Below are positions 9,045 through 18,071 of a DNA stretch of 64,000 nucleotides, in pieces. The stretch is from Colwellia sp. (GTDB lineage Bacteria; Pseudomonadota; Gammaproteobacteria; Enterobacterales; Alteromonadaceae). The position numbers were made by a program, and so were the translations under genes. The stretch lies in the NCBI GenBank assembly GCA_013215465.1, contig JABSOW010000011.1:1-64000 (forward strand), read 5' to 3'. The notes below the pieces were generated by a model. The model had not been told where the DNA came from. It ran no database searches and worked only from the letters and a program-made list of their open reading frames with translations. Each line of letters starts with the position of its first letter. Position 1 is the first letter of the stretch.

Positions 9045-10103
9045 TTACCTTGCCGCCAAAATTGGTGATAGCACGCTAACCAATGCCGAAATATGATCAT
9101 CACGGTCATTTAATGCGGCAATGTAGTGATATTGCTCGCCACCTGCTGCCATAAACACCTCACGGTTTTCATGTTCTAACTCTTCAAGGGTTTCTAAACA
9201 GTCAGCGCTAAAGGCAGGGCTAATAATAGCCAAGTGTTTATTACCTTGTTTCGCTAAAAGCGCAAGCGTTTCATCAGTATAAGGCTGTAACCATTTTGCT
9301 TTACCAAAGCGTGATTGAAAAGTCATCACCAAGTGTTCATCGGTTAAGTCTATTGATCTCGCTAATAACTCTTTTTTAAGTAAGTCCGTGGTGATTTGGC
9401 AAAAATCAAGATAAGGATCACCCCATTGATAAAATAGCTCTGGCATACCATGATAGGAAAGTACTAACTTATCTGGAGTACCGTATTTAACTAAATGTTC
9501 TGTAATGGAATTTGCTAACGCTGTTATATATAAAGGGTTGCTATGATAGCTATTGATGAAATTAAGGCTTGGAACATAGCGCCACTTTTGTAATTCTTTG
9601 CTGACAGCATCAAAAGTAGATGCCGTAGTAGGGCCGGCATATTGTGGATATAAAGGTAACACCACAAGTTTGTCTATACCTTGTTGTTGAAATTTTTCTA
9701 AGACACTGCTTATTGATGGTTCACCATAACGCATGGCTATATCAACAATGATATCTTCGCCACATTGCTGTTTTATTTGTGTCGCAACTTTTTTTCGCTG
9801 TGCCTGGCTAATAACCACTAACGGTGCGCCCTGATCTGTCCAAATACTCTGATACAACTTAGCTGATTTTTTCGGGCGCAGGCGTAAAATAAACCCATGT
9901 AAAATCAGCATCCAAATCACCCGGGGAATTTCGACCACCCGTGGATCAGATAAAAATTCACGTAAATAGTTGCGTACCGCTGCTGTATTAGGCGCAGCGG
10001 GTGAACCTAAATTCGTTAGCAACACGGCAACTTTAGGCGCTGAGTTGCTATTTTCTTTACCTTGATTTGAGCTGTTATTTTTCGCGCTAAAACGTGACTT
10101 CAT
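9045..10103 (-). CDS. hemH: Ferrochelatase
   Basis: Inserts Fe2+ into protoporphyrin IX, the last step of protoheme synthesis, at the inner membrane surface. The 352 residues are slightly longer than E. coli HemH (320) because of a polar, low-complexity N-terminal tail (about residues 1-22) before KVAVLLTNLGSP. Family motifs are FLSDPRVVEIPR, GAPLVV, AMRYGEPS and LYPQYAGPTTAS. The metal-binding catalytic histidine is H218 in LSYHGMPE, and the late acidic motif is SADCLETLEELEHENREVF. It lies upstream of dinB and downstream of ccmI in the same direction. Heme supply next to cytochrome c maturation genes is functionally coherent, but the 54-bp gap to ccmI does not prove cotranscription. Confidence 0.96.
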   Translation of the reverse strand: MKSRFSAKNNSSNQGKENSNSAPKVAVLLTNLGSPAAPNTAAVRNYLREFLSDPRVVEIPRVIWMLILHGFILRLRPKKSAKLYQSIWTDQGAPLVVISQAQRKKVATQIKQQCGEDIIVDIAMRYGEPSISSVLEKFQQQGIDKLVVLPLYPQYAGPTTASTFDAVSKELQKWRYVPSLNFINSYHSNPLYITALANSITEHLVKYGTPDKLVLSYHGMPELFYQWGDPYLDFCQITTDLLKKELLARSIDLTDEHLVMTFQSRFGKAKWLQPYTDETLALLAKQGNKHLAIISPAFSADCLETLEELEHENREVFMAAGGEQYHYIAALNDRDDHISALVSVLSPILAAR

Positions 10104-10157
10104 TTATTCATTTACCCTGATGAATTTTTATTATTAGCAGCTTTTACTGTAAAGTAA

Positions 10158-11465
10158 TCACTCAACAAAGCTATCAACCACTAGGTTAATAGTTTCGGTA
10201 TTATCCACAGAAACATTCTGGATTTCAGCTTTAAAATCACCAGACTTTATCCCAGCACCACCTTGTTTAGAGACGATGGCGTAAATGTGTACTTTACTAA
10301 CGCTGCTTAAGTTGTTTGCCGGTGACATCGCATTTTCATTACTTAGGGTGATCACTTTAGGTAAATCACTCGCCATTAATTTCAATGCTGCTAACGGCAT
10401 ACGTTGACCATCGGTTGGAATAGCATAAATAAATACAACTTTATCTTCACCTTGCGCCAACTGCTGAGCAACCTCATCCGCTAAACTAACGCTAACCGTT
10501 AATTTTGGCCCGGTTACTTTAGGCTGAACTGGTTGATTACTATTGATGCTAGACATGCCGAGTCGATTTTTGGCTTCGTTAACCGCTTCTTGTAGTGCGT
10601 TGCTATTTACCCCTTGCCTTTTCGCATCAATCACTCGTTGCCAATAGCCAATCGCTTTTTCGTATTGTTGAGCAATAAAATTATGCATACCCAATAAAAT
10701 ATTAGTTGAGGGATCATTAATATCTAATGCTAATGCTCTATCAATTAAATTTTGCACCTGTTCATCAATTTGTTGATTGTTGCGATAATAGCTAGCTTGG
10801 GCGATCGCCCCTAATAAATCAGCTTGTTCGCCTTCAATACCAATGACTTGTTCAAATGCAGTTATTGCCATGTCAAACTCTCCAGCACTGACAAAAGTTT
10901 GCCCTAAATTATACCAAGCTTCACCATCATCAGGTTCTTTTTCTAGATGTTGTTGCAACTCCATAATGTAGGCGAGCATTTGTTCTTGTTGTGCTTGTAC
11001 TTGTGCTTTTTGCTCAGCAGACGTTTGCGCTTGTTGATTACCATGCCCAGCACTTGGCGTAGCCATTAATGCCGCCAACGTACCTTGCTTTAAATATAAT
11101 GCGAGAGAAAAAGCGATAATAAATAAAGATAAAGACAAAGGCCACAGCACACTAAAGTTTTTACTGCCAATAACACTACTTGGTGATTTTTTAGCTGATT
11201 CAATATCTTGCAACAAGCTGTTATCAAGTTCGGTTAATAAATATTGGTAACTTTCTTCGTCAATAGCACCGTCACTAAAGTCTTTTTCTATTTCAGCTTT
11301 GTGCTCTTTATATAATTTAACATTGGTGTCATTACGTAAATTATCTTCAGGGTTTTCTTGAGCTTCATTATTGTTCTCACCTTTGTTTAACCCTTTAAAG
11401 AAAGGTAACCAAACGATATACAAAAGTAAGGCAATAAAAACAAGGACGATTAATACTATTTCCAT
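10158..11465 (-). CDS. ccmI: Cytochrome c biogenesis protein CcmI
   Basis: An apocytochrome c chaperone of the System I heme ligation complex. The 435 residues begin with a membrane helix (about 2-22), followed by a charged cytoplasmic loop, a second membrane helix (about 107-126, LWPLSLSLFIIAFSLALYL), and a periplasmic part with tetratricopeptide repeats (AWYNLGQTFVSAGEFDMAITAFEQV; TNILLGMHNFIAQQYEKAIGYWQRV). A C-terminal beta-rich domain follows (TGPKLTVSVSLAD onward). This architecture equals CcmI/CycH, corresponding to the C-terminal half of E. coli CcmH. It is the last gene of ccmFGHI, 9 bp after ccmH. Confidence 0.93.
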   Translation of the reverse strand: MEIVLIVLVFIALLLYIVWLPFFKGLNKGENNNEAQENPEDNLRNDTNVKLYKEHKAEIEKDFSDGAIDEESYQYLLTELDNSLLQDIESAKKSPSSVIGSKNFSVLWPLSLSLFIIAFSLALYLKQGTLAALMATPSAGHGNQQAQTSAEQKAQVQAQQEQMLAYIMELQQHLEKEPDDGEAWYNLGQTFVSAGEFDMAITAFEQVIGIEGEQADLLGAIAQASYYRNNQQIDEQVQNLIDRALALDINDPSTNILLGMHNFIAQQYEKAIGYWQRVIDAKRQGVNSNALQEAVNEAKNRLGMSSINSNQPVQPKVTGPKLTVSVSLADEVAQQLAQGEDKVVFIYAIPTDGQRMPLAALKLMASDLPKVITLSNENAMSPANNLSSVSKVHIYAIVSKQGGAGIKSGDFKAEIQNVSVDNTETINLVVDSFVE

Positions 11466-11474
11466 AATGGTTAA

Positions 11475-12011
11475 CTACTCTTTATCTTTTTTATCGGTAT
11501 TTAAATTTTGGCTAGGTTGTTCTTGGTTGCTTTGTACTTGATTACCTTCTAGTAATTGCTGTAATTTTTCTTGCTGTTGGCTATTTAATGCTAGATTTTC
11601 TTTTGGTGCAGGTTTTCTTCGCAGAATAATAATCACCACAATAATGCCAGTTAAAATTAACAAAGCTGGGCCAAACCAAAGTATATAAGTGAGACTTGAT
11701 ACACGGGGACGATATAAAACAAATTCGCCATATCGAGCAACCATATAGTTAACTATTTCACTATCGGCTTTACCTTGTTGTAATAAATCATACAATTCAA
11801 ACCGTAAATCCGCCGCTATTGGCGAGTTAGAATCTGCTAAGTTTTGGTTTTGGCATTTAGGACAACGTAATTCTTTGCTTAACGCTTGAAAGCGAATTTT
11901 TGTTACTTCATCTCTAAACTCAAAGGTTTCAACTGGACTTGCATTAACTGTATTGCTCATCATAAAGGCGCTAACAATTAACACTGCAATAAATAAAATT
12001 TTATTTAGCAT
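11475..12011 (-). CDS. ccmH: Cytochrome c maturation thiol protein CcmH
   Basis: A 178-residue membrane-anchored periplasmic oxidoreductase that keeps the CXXCH cysteines of apocytochrome c reduced for heme attachment. It has a signal/anchor at 1-24, the family motif LRCPKCQNQNLADSNSPIA with redox cysteines C50 and C53, LRFELYDLLQQGKADSEI, VARYGEFVLYRP, and a C-terminal membrane helix (about 106-130) followed by a polar tail. It lies 2 bp after ccmG and 9 bp before ccmI. Confidence 0.96.
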   Translation of the reverse strand: MLNKILFIAVLIVSAFMMSNTVNASPVETFEFRDEVTKIRFQALSKELRCPKCQNQNLADSNSPIAADLRFELYDLLQQGKADSEIVNYMVARYGEFVLYRPRVSSLTYILWFGPALLILTGIIVVIIILRRKPAPKENLALNSQQQEKLQQLLEGNQVQSNQEQPSQNLNTDKKDKE

Positions 12012-12013
12012 AC

Positions 12014-12574
12014 CTATTTACCCTGCTGCTTTTCAGAAATTAATTGTTTAATAAGCGGTGCAAACTCTTTACGCCAAACTCGAGTGTCAATGGCTCCGGC
12101 AAAGCGTTTACGAATAATGCCGTGATGATCGATAACAAAAGTTTCAGGTGCGCCAAACACCCCTAAATCTAAACCAAGGGTACCTTGTTCATCAAAAATT
12201 GAAAACTGATAAGGATCTTCATAATTCGTTAGCCATTGCTGTGCGGCTAAACGCTCATCTTTATAGTTTAATCCGTATAATTTAACATAAGGTGTTAATT
12301 GCGGATTATTAGCCAGTTCTAACAAATAAGGATGTTCATATTTACAGGTTGGACACCAAGTTGCCCATACGTTCAATAAGACAATATCACCGACCAAATC
12401 AGCTTTGCTGACAATTTTATTAGCATCACCTAAGGTTACTAAAGAAAAATCAGGCATAGACTTACCGACAAGTGCTGACGGCATATCCTGTGGGTTTAAC
12501 GATAATCCTCGATAAAGCACTACGCCTAAAGCAATCACTAAAATAAGGGGTAAAAAACGAATAACTTTATTCAC
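12014..12574 (-). CDS. ccmG: Thiol:disulfide interchange protein CcmG/DsbE
   Basis: A periplasmic membrane-anchored thioredoxin-fold protein (186 residues) that reduces CcmH or apocytochrome c. It has an N-terminal anchor (about 6-23), then the active site WATWCPTCKYE with C74 and C77, the acidic groove region GLNYKDE, and GVFGAPETFVIDHHGIIRKRFAG with the cis-proline typical of CcmG. It begins with GTG at 12574, sharing one base with the TAG stop of ccmF, so the two are translationally coupled. Confidence 0.96.
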   Translation of the reverse strand: MNKVIRFLPLILVIALGVVLYRGLSLNPQDMPSALVGKSMPDFSLVTLGDANKIVSKADLVGDIVLLNVWATWCPTCKYEHPYLLELANNPQLTPYVKLYGLNYKDERLAAQQWLTNYEDPYQFSIFDEQGTLGLDLGVFGAPETFVIDHHGIIRKRFAGAIDTRVWRKEFAPLIKQLISEKQQGK

Positions 12575-14616
12575 TATGACAACTCCGAAGTAGCCGAGGT
12601 ATTGCTATTAACGCTGTCAGTATTTTTGTTGTCTACTATCGCAGCCTTTTTTTTATCCGCTAAACGATAACGCTTATCCATTATGGCTAAGATGCCACCA
12701 ATCGCCATAAAAATAGCGCCAAGCCAGATCCAACGAACAAAGGGTTTATAATGAACTCTAATTGCCCATGCACCACCATCAAGTGGATCACCAAGAGCAA
12801 CGTAAATATCTCTAAATAAACCACCGTCGATACCCGCTTCCGTCATTCCCATCGATTGCACTCTATAAGCACGACGTTCAGGTGTTAATAAAGTAACAAA
12901 GTCATTTTCGCCATCAGCATTTACTTTATAAACATTAATTTGGCCCTGCTCCGCACTATAATTAGGGCCTTCTACGTGTTTAATACCGTTAAACTCTATT
13001 TGATAACCTGAAATTTCTACACTTTCATGTAGCGCCATTTTCACATTAGTTTCACTTTCATAACTAGAAACTAAGGTAACACCAACGATGGTGACCGCTA
13101 TACCGGCATGCGCTACCGTCATACCCCATTGGCTTAAGGTAAGTGATGATCTAATGCTATATTGATTTAATAAATCTTTGATAACGACTAAGAATACCCA
13201 TGACGCTAATGTGATTCCCATCGCAACAAGCGCATCAAACTCGCCCCCGTAAACAATAGGAAATAACAAGCCAAAGGCAATACTAAAGACTGACGGTTTA
13301 ATTAACTGCTTACGAAGTTCACCTTTTTTGGCTTTTTTCCAACGAATAAGCGGCCCTATGCCCATAATAATAAATAATAAACTCATGATAGGCACAAATA
13401 CGGCGTTAAAATAAGGAGGACCAACAGAAATTTTGCCATAGCCTAAGGCATCAACTAATAGTGGATATAAGGTTCCTAGTAATACCGTCATCGCAGCAAC
13501 GACTAAAATGATATTACACAAGAGTAGTGCAGTTTCACGAGAATATAGCGCAAATCGACTAAAACTCGCGACATTGTTCGCTCTAAACGCATATAAAGTT
13601 AGTGAACCACCAACGGTTATCGCTAATAAAACTAAGATAAAGATGCCGCGAGAGGGATCTGAAGCGAAAGAGTGGACCGAGGTTATCACCCCTGAACGCA
13701 CTAAAAATGTCCCTAGTAAACTTAAACTAAAAGCAAAGATCGCCAGTAATACGCTCCAGTTTCTAAAGGTGCCGCGTTTTTCAGTTACCGCCAAGGAGTG
13801 AATTAACGCAGTACCCACAAGCCAAGGCATAAACGATGCATTTTCAACTGGATCCCAAAACCACCAGCCACCCCAACCAAGTTCGTAATATGCCCACCAA
13901 CTACCTAAAGCAATACCTAGGGTTAAAAACACCCAAGCACCAATGGTCCAAGGACGAGACCAACGCGCCCAAGCAGCATCCATTTTACCCGTCATTAACG
14001 CGGCAACAGCAAAAGCAAAGGCGACAGCAAAGCCAACATAACCTATATACAATAATGGTGGATGAATAATTAAACCAACATCTTGTAATAACGGGTTTAA
14101 ATCACGCCCTTCCATTGGCACATTAGGCCAAAGACGCTCAAAAGGGTTAGAGGTAAGTAAAGTAAAAGCGATAAAACCAACCGCTACCATGCCCATGACG
14201 GCCAACACGCGAGCAATAAATTCTTGTTCAACGTTTTTTGAAAATGAGGCAACAGCCATTGTCCATGCAGTTAAAGAGAAAACCCATAACAACAACGACC
14301 CTTCATGTCCCCCCCAAACGGCACTTATTTTAAAATAGTAAGGTAAGTGACTATTAGAATGACTAGCAATATACTTAATAGAAAAATCGTCAATAACAAA
14401 ACTATAAGCTAAGATACAAATACTTATTGCCGTAAAAATAAACATACCAAAGGTAAGTGGCTTAGCATAGCTCATTAATTTACTTTGTGAACTGTGTACG
14501 CCAATCATAGGTATAATGCTTAAACATATTGAAAATGCAAAAGCAATAACCAATGCAATATGGCCAAGTTCAGGTAAAAGATGAGGTATTATCTGGGGTA
14601 CCGCGTCAGGAATCAT
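12574..14616 (-). CDS. ccmF: Heme lyase subunit CcmF
   Basis: A large multi-pass membrane protein (680 residues; E. coli 647) that ligates heme to apocytochrome c. It shows many transmembrane helices and the tryptophan-rich heme-handling motif WGGWWFWDPVENASFMPWL (about residues 230-250), with GGHEGSLLLWV and VGFAVAFAFAVAALM upstream and histidines in LIHSLAVTEKRG. A periplasmic loop near the C-terminus (about 510-610) precedes the last helix. It is the first gene of the leftward ccmFGHI block, and its start is separated by 339 bp from the oppositely oriented ccmA. Confidence 0.97.
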   Translation of the reverse strand: MIPDAVPQIIPHLLPELGHIALVIAFAFSICLSIIPMIGVHSSQSKLMSYAKPLTFGMFIFTAISICILAYSFVIDDFSIKYIASHSNSHLPYYFKISAVWGGHEGSLLLWVFSLTAWTMAVASFSKNVEQEFIARVLAVMGMVAVGFIAFTLLTSNPFERLWPNVPMEGRDLNPLLQDVGLIIHPPLLYIGYVGFAVAFAFAVAALMTGKMDAAWARWSRPWTIGAWVFLTLGIALGSWWAYYELGWGGWWFWDPVENASFMPWLVGTALIHSLAVTEKRGTFRNWSVLLAIFAFSLSLLGTFLVRSGVITSVHSFASDPSRGIFILVLLAITVGGSLTLYAFRANNVASFSRFALYSRETALLLCNIILVVAAMTVLLGTLYPLLVDALGYGKISVGPPYFNAVFVPIMSLLFIIMGIGPLIRWKKAKKGELRKQLIKPSVFSIAFGLLFPIVYGGEFDALVAMGITLASWVFLVVIKDLLNQYSIRSSLTLSQWGMTVAHAGIAVTIVGVTLVSSYESETNVKMALHESVEISGYQIEFNGIKHVEGPNYSAEQGQINVYKVNADGENDFVTLLTPERRAYRVQSMGMTEAGIDGGLFRDIYVALGDPLDGGAWAIRVHYKPFVRWIWLGAIFMAIGGILAIMDKRYRLADKKKAAIVDNKNTDSVNSNTSATSELS

Positions 14617-14955
14617 TTATTTCTCCGTTTTCTCTTAATACGTTTTCAGCTTTGTCTTTTTTAACAATGAACTTTAAAATGAACTTTAAAATAAATAAAA
14701 AAACAACGAGCTAAAAATAGTGGCGCAATTCTAGCACATTTTTATCTAACTGCAGGTTAAATGCAGAGACAATTGTTTCTTAATGTTACAATTTGCATCT
14801 AGTATTTATTATTCGATTTTAATAGAGCTATGGTATGATATTGTGCAATGTAATAACACGATCTAAATCAAAAACGATCTAAATCAAAATAAAGCTGATA
14901 AATATAGGTTAAACTTTGTCAGGTATTTTCAACATGTTAAAGAGTATATATTCCC
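14617..14955. promoter_or_regulatory. Divergent ccmF/ccmA control region
   Basis: A 339-bp AT-rich region between the two ccm blocks, which should hold the promoters for both. Its one striking element is the pair of FNR-like sites described separately at 14858-14887. I did not identify core promoters with confidence. Confidence 0.6.
14858..14887 (+). promoter_or_regulatory. Two direct FNR/EtrA-like sites
   Basis: The 16-bp unit ACGATCTAAATCAAAA occurs twice in direct repeat (14858-14873, 14874-14887 plus). Each unit fits TTGAT-N4-ATCAA with a perfect right half (ATCAA) and three of five bases in the left half. Spacing is 16 bp, about one and a half helical turns. The sites lie 70-100 bp before ccmA. 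FNR-type control of ccm genes is known in E. coli; binding here is inferred. Confidence 0.55.
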
Positions 14956-15621
14956 TTGTCAGCCAATTTAGCAGCCAATACTGAACCTGCTTTAATCAGT
15001 GCCTCTAACCTTACCTGTATTCGCGAAGAACGTTTACTGTTTGATCAGTTAATCATTGAAATAAATGCCGGTGACATTGTACAAGTAGAAGGTCCTAACG
15101 GCTCTGGTAAAACCAGCTTATTACGTATTTTAGCGGGATTATCTCAACCTTATGAAGGCGAAATACGCTATAAGAATCAATTGATCAATCAATCTCGCGA
15201 AGAATTTTATCAAAATTTACTTTATCTGGGACATTTACCCGGGGTAAAGGGAGAAATGACCGCACAAGAAAATTTGCATTTCAACTTAACACTACATGGC
15301 TCAAATATTAACTCTGGTGAAATTGAAGATACTCTCGCTTTAGTGAACTTAGCTGGTTTTGAAGATAGCTTAGCCTCCCATTTAAGTGCAGGACAACATA
15401 GACGTATTTCTTTAGCCCGGCTATATAAGTCTACCGCTGACATTTGGATTTTGGATGAGCCTTTTACCGCCATAGATAAACAGGGTGTACATTCGTTAGA
15501 GCAATTATTTAAAGCGCATATAAAACAAGGTGGCTGTGTTATTTTGACTACACATCAAGATTTACTTTCCTTTGCGCCTTCGCAAGTAAAAAAAATCACT
15601 TTAGACTATATGGGTGAATAA
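14956..15621 (+). CDS. ccmA: Heme exporter ATP-binding protein CcmA
   Basis: The ATPase subunit of CcmABCD, which releases holo-CcmE from CcmC. The 221 residues include Walker [10 protein letters not shown] (46-54), the signature [14 protein letters not shown], and Walker [13 protein letters not shown] followed by TTHQDL (switch histidine). The start is TTG at 14956. The ATG at 14934 just upstream is in another frame and soon hits a stop, so TTG is the best choice ([15 protein letters not shown]). It is the first gene of the rightward ccmABCDE block. Confidence 0.95.
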   Translation: MSANLAANTEPALISASNLTCIREERLLFDQLIIEINAGDIVQVEGPNGSGKTSLLRILAGLSQPYEGEIRYKNQLINQSREEFYQNLLYLGHLPGVKGEMTAQENLHFNLTLHGSNINSGEIEDTLALVNLAGFEDSLASHLSAGQHRRISLARLYKSTADIWILDEPFTAIDKQGVHSLEQLFKAHIKQGGCVILTTHQDLLSFAPSQVKKITLDYMGE

Positions 15622-15676
15622 CTGATCATGAACAACAAGCTTCAAAGATATAATCAAGAAAAAGGTCGAATACAGA

Positions 15677-16366
15677 ATGTCCGTTGTTAATTTATCCTAT
15701 CGCACTGCTTTTTCTTTAGTGCTCAAACGTGATTTAACTATTGCCCTGCGTCATAAAGATGACATTCTAAATCCGTTATTATTTTTTGTTATCGTGGTCA
15801 CTTTATTTCCGTTAGGGATTGGCCCAGAAGCACAAACATTAAGTCGCATAGCACCCGGTATTATCTGGGTGGCGGCATTGTTATCAACACTATTGTCTTT
15901 AGATAGATTATTTAAGTCTGATCACAATGACGGTTCTTTAGAGCAAATGTTACTCAGCCCACAACCTGTTTTTATATTGGTACTAGCAAAAATTGTTGCC
16001 CATTGGCTTATTACTGGCTTACCACTTATTTTAATTGCCCCTTTACTGGCGGTACTTTTACATTTAAATGAACAAAGTTATAGTGCGCTAATATTAACAT
16101 TATTGCTTGGTACTCCAGTCTTAAGCTTGCTAGGTGCTATTGGTGTTGCTTTAACTGTGGGTATTAAAAAAGGAGGAGTATTACTTAGCTTATTAGTATT
16201 ACCTTTATATATTCCGGTATTAATTTTTGCCACTAGTGCTATTGATACCGCAGCACTTGGCTTACCTTATAGCGGTCAACTTGCTATAATTGCCGCGCTA
16301 TTTTTTGGCTCATTAACGTTAGCACCTTTTGCTGTTGGTGCCGCGTTAAAAGTCAGTACCAATTAG
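15677..16366 (+). CDS. ccmB: Heme exporter membrane protein CcmB
   Basis: A 229-residue membrane protein with six predicted helices, the permease partner of CcmA. Family features are FSLVLKRDLTIALRHKDDILNPLLFFVIVV at the start, LDRLFKSDHNDGSLEQMLLSP and the later GAIGVALTVGIKKGGVLLSLLVLPLYIPVLIF. It lies 55 bp after ccmA and 39 bp before ccmC. Confidence 0.95.
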   Translation: MSVVNLSYRTAFSLVLKRDLTIALRHKDDILNPLLFFVIVVTLFPLGIGPEAQTLSRIAPGIIWVAALLSTLLSLDRLFKSDHNDGSLEQMLLSPQPVFILVLAKIVAHWLITGLPLILIAPLLAVLLHLNEQSYSALILTLLLGTPVLSLLGAIGVALTVGIKKGGVLLSLLVLPLYIPVLIFATSAIDTAALGLPYSGQLAIIAALFFGSLTLAPFAVGAALKVSTN

Positions 16367-16405
16367 TATTAGCTATTAACTTTAAAGAAAATGAGAGCAT
16401 AGTCT

Positions 16406-17170
16406 ATGTGGAAATGGTTACACCCCTACGCAAACCCGGAAGTGTCTTATCACTTCTCAGGAAAATTACTTCCTTGGTTAAGTGCCTTCGCAGCACTGTT
16501 TTTATCTATTGGTCTAGTTTGGGCTTTAGCATTCGCTCCTGCCGATTATCAACAGGGCGATAGCTTTCGTATATTTTATATTCATGTACCCGCGGCTTCG
16601 CTATCAATGGGTATCTATTTTGGTATGGCAATTGCCGCTTTTACCAGTTTGGTCTGGCAATTTAAATTAGCCGATGCTTCTGCTGCAGCCTTAGCACCTG
16701 TTGGTGCAACGTTTACCGCCATAGCGCTTATTACAGGTGCTGCATGGGGGGAACCTATGTGGGGAACTTGGTGGATTTGGGATGCACGGCTAACCTCAGA
16801 GTTGATTTTATTGTTTTTATATTTAGGTGTTATCTCGCTACATAATGCTTTTGAAGATAAAAATTTAGCGGGTAAAGCCGCCGGTATATTAACCTTAGTA
16901 GGGGTGATTAACTTACCTATCATTAAATATTCAGTAGAATGGTGGAATACTTTACATCAAGGCTCTACTGTAAGTAAGTTAGGTGCACCGTCCATGTCTG
17001 TTGACATGCTATGGCCATTTTTATTCTGTTTTCTTGGTTTTGTTTTACTTATTAGCGTCATTGTCTGTATTCGTTTTCGCAGTGAAATTTTAGCGCGAAA
17101 TAGTATTAGACCTTGGGTGAGAGATTTAGTTGCTGCGCACTTAAATCAGGAGAAAACCAATGCAGTTTGA
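16406..17170 (+). CDS. ccmC: Heme exporter protein CcmC
   Basis: A 254-residue, six-helix membrane protein that loads heme onto CcmE. The diagnostic heme-binding tryptophan-rich motif reads WGTWWIWDARLTSELILLFLYLG (about residues 117-139), flanked by histidines in YIHVPAA and SVEWWNTLHQGS. The reading frame overlaps the start of ccmD by 11 bp. Confidence 0.97.
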   Translation: MWKWLHPYANPEVSYHFSGKLLPWLSAFAALFLSIGLVWALAFAPADYQQGDSFRIFYIHVPAASLSMGIYFGMAIAAFTSLVWQFKLADASAAALAPVGATFTAIALITGAAWGEPMWGTWWIWDARLTSELILLFLYLGVISLHNAFEDKNLAGKAAGILTLVGVINLPIIKYSVEWWNTLHQGSTVSKLGAPSMSVDMLWPFLFCFLGFVLLISVIVCIRFRSEILARNSIRPWVRDLVAAHLNQEKTNAV

Positions 17171-17408
17171 TAGCTTTAGTGCCTTTATTGATATGGGCGG
17201 ATATGGTTTTTATGTTTGGTTATCCTATGGTGTCGCCACGATATTATTACTCATCTTAATTTTGAGTTCGGTAACAAGTCATAAACAAGTCATCAAAAGT
17301 ATTGCTCAACATAAACAAAGAGAAGACAAACTTCGCCAAGCTCGCAAACAGCGACAACAGCAAGACACACAATTAAAAGCAAAACTATCTGAAGAGGTAA
17401 CAGAATGA
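17160..17408 (+). CDS. ccmD: Heme exporter protein CcmD
   Basis: A small (82 residues) single-helix protein needed to release holo-CcmE from CcmC. One membrane span lies at about 12-38 ([21 protein letters not shown]), followed by a basic, glutamine-rich cytoplasmic tail. The [12 protein letters not shown] opening is typical. It overlaps ccmC by 11 bp and ccmE by 4 bp. Confidence 0.92.
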   Translation: MQFDSFSAFIDMGGYGFYVWLSYGVATILLLILILSSVTSHKQVIKSIAQHKQREDKLRQARKQRQQQDTQLKAKLSEEVTE

Positions 17409-17926
17409 ATCCACGTCGTAAAAAACGCTTAACCATTGTCGGTTCAATTGTAGTTGGCATAGCGGTTGTCGCGGGCTTGGTGTTATACGCATTAAGCCAA
17501 AATATTGATTTGTTTTATAACCCCACAGAAATTACCCAAGGGAAAAAAGACTCAGGTATTAAACCTAAAATTGGTCAACGTATTCGTATTGGTGGGCTAG
17601 TAGTCCCTAATACCGTAAAACGAGATCCAGATAATTTGAAAGTATCATTTAGCTTATCTGATATGAAAATGCCAATCGTTTTTTCTGATAGTGATCCTAT
17701 GATCAGTGTTCATTATGACGGGATATTGCCTGATTTATTCCGCGAAGGACAAGGTATTGTTGCCAATGGTACATTGACCCGCAGTTCATCTGGTGAGTTA
17801 TATATAGAAGCGAGTGAAGTACTAGCTAAGCATGATGAAAATTACATGCCTACAGAGCTTGCTGATGCGGCAGGTAAAGATTATAAAAAACTGGAATATA
17901 GTGATAAACAGTTAAACAATAATTAA
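17405..17926 (+). CDS. ccmE: Heme chaperone CcmE
   Basis: A periplasmic membrane-anchored OB-fold protein (173 residues) that carries covalently bound heme from CcmC to CcmF. It has the N-terminal basic stretch RRKKRL, an anchor helix (about 9-30), the beta-barrel, and the heme-binding histidine H143 in AKHDENYMP, matching E. coli H130. It overlaps ccmD by 4 bp (ATGA-type). A bidirectional terminator follows. Confidence 0.97.
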   Translation: MNPRRKKRLTIVGSIVVGIAVVAGLVLYALSQNIDLFYNPTEITQGKKDSGIKPKIGQRIRIGGLVVPNTVKRDPDNLKVSFSLSDMKMPIVFSDSDPMISVHYDGILPDLFREGQGIVANGTLTRSSSGELYIEASEVLAKHDENYMPTELADAAGKDYKKLEYSDKQLNNN

Positions 17927-17966
17927 TATTTTATAGCAATTGGAATTATAGAAAATTAAAAGCTAA

Positions 17967-18001
17967 AAAACCGTAAATACAGTATGTGTTTACGGTTTTT
18001 T
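17967..18001. terminator. Terminator between ccmE and folD
   Basis: Perfect 11-bp stem AAAACCGTAAA (17967-17977) / TTTACGGTTTT (17989-17999) with A and T runs on its two sides. It can stop the rightward ccm transcript and the leftward folD transcript. Confidence 0.85.
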
Positions 18002-18024
18002 ATTATCTACTTTATCTGCACTAG

Positions 18025-18065
18025 CTCTAATCTCTAATCTCTAATCTCTAATCTCTAATCTCTAA
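18025..18065. repeat. Short tandem repeat (CTCTAAT, about six units)
   Basis: Five perfect copies of the 7-bp unit CTCTAAT plus a partial sixth, ending just before the folD stop codon. It is non-coding. Heptamer arrays like this change copy number by slippage and would make a strain marker. Confidence 0.9.
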
Positions 18066-18071
18066 AAAAGA

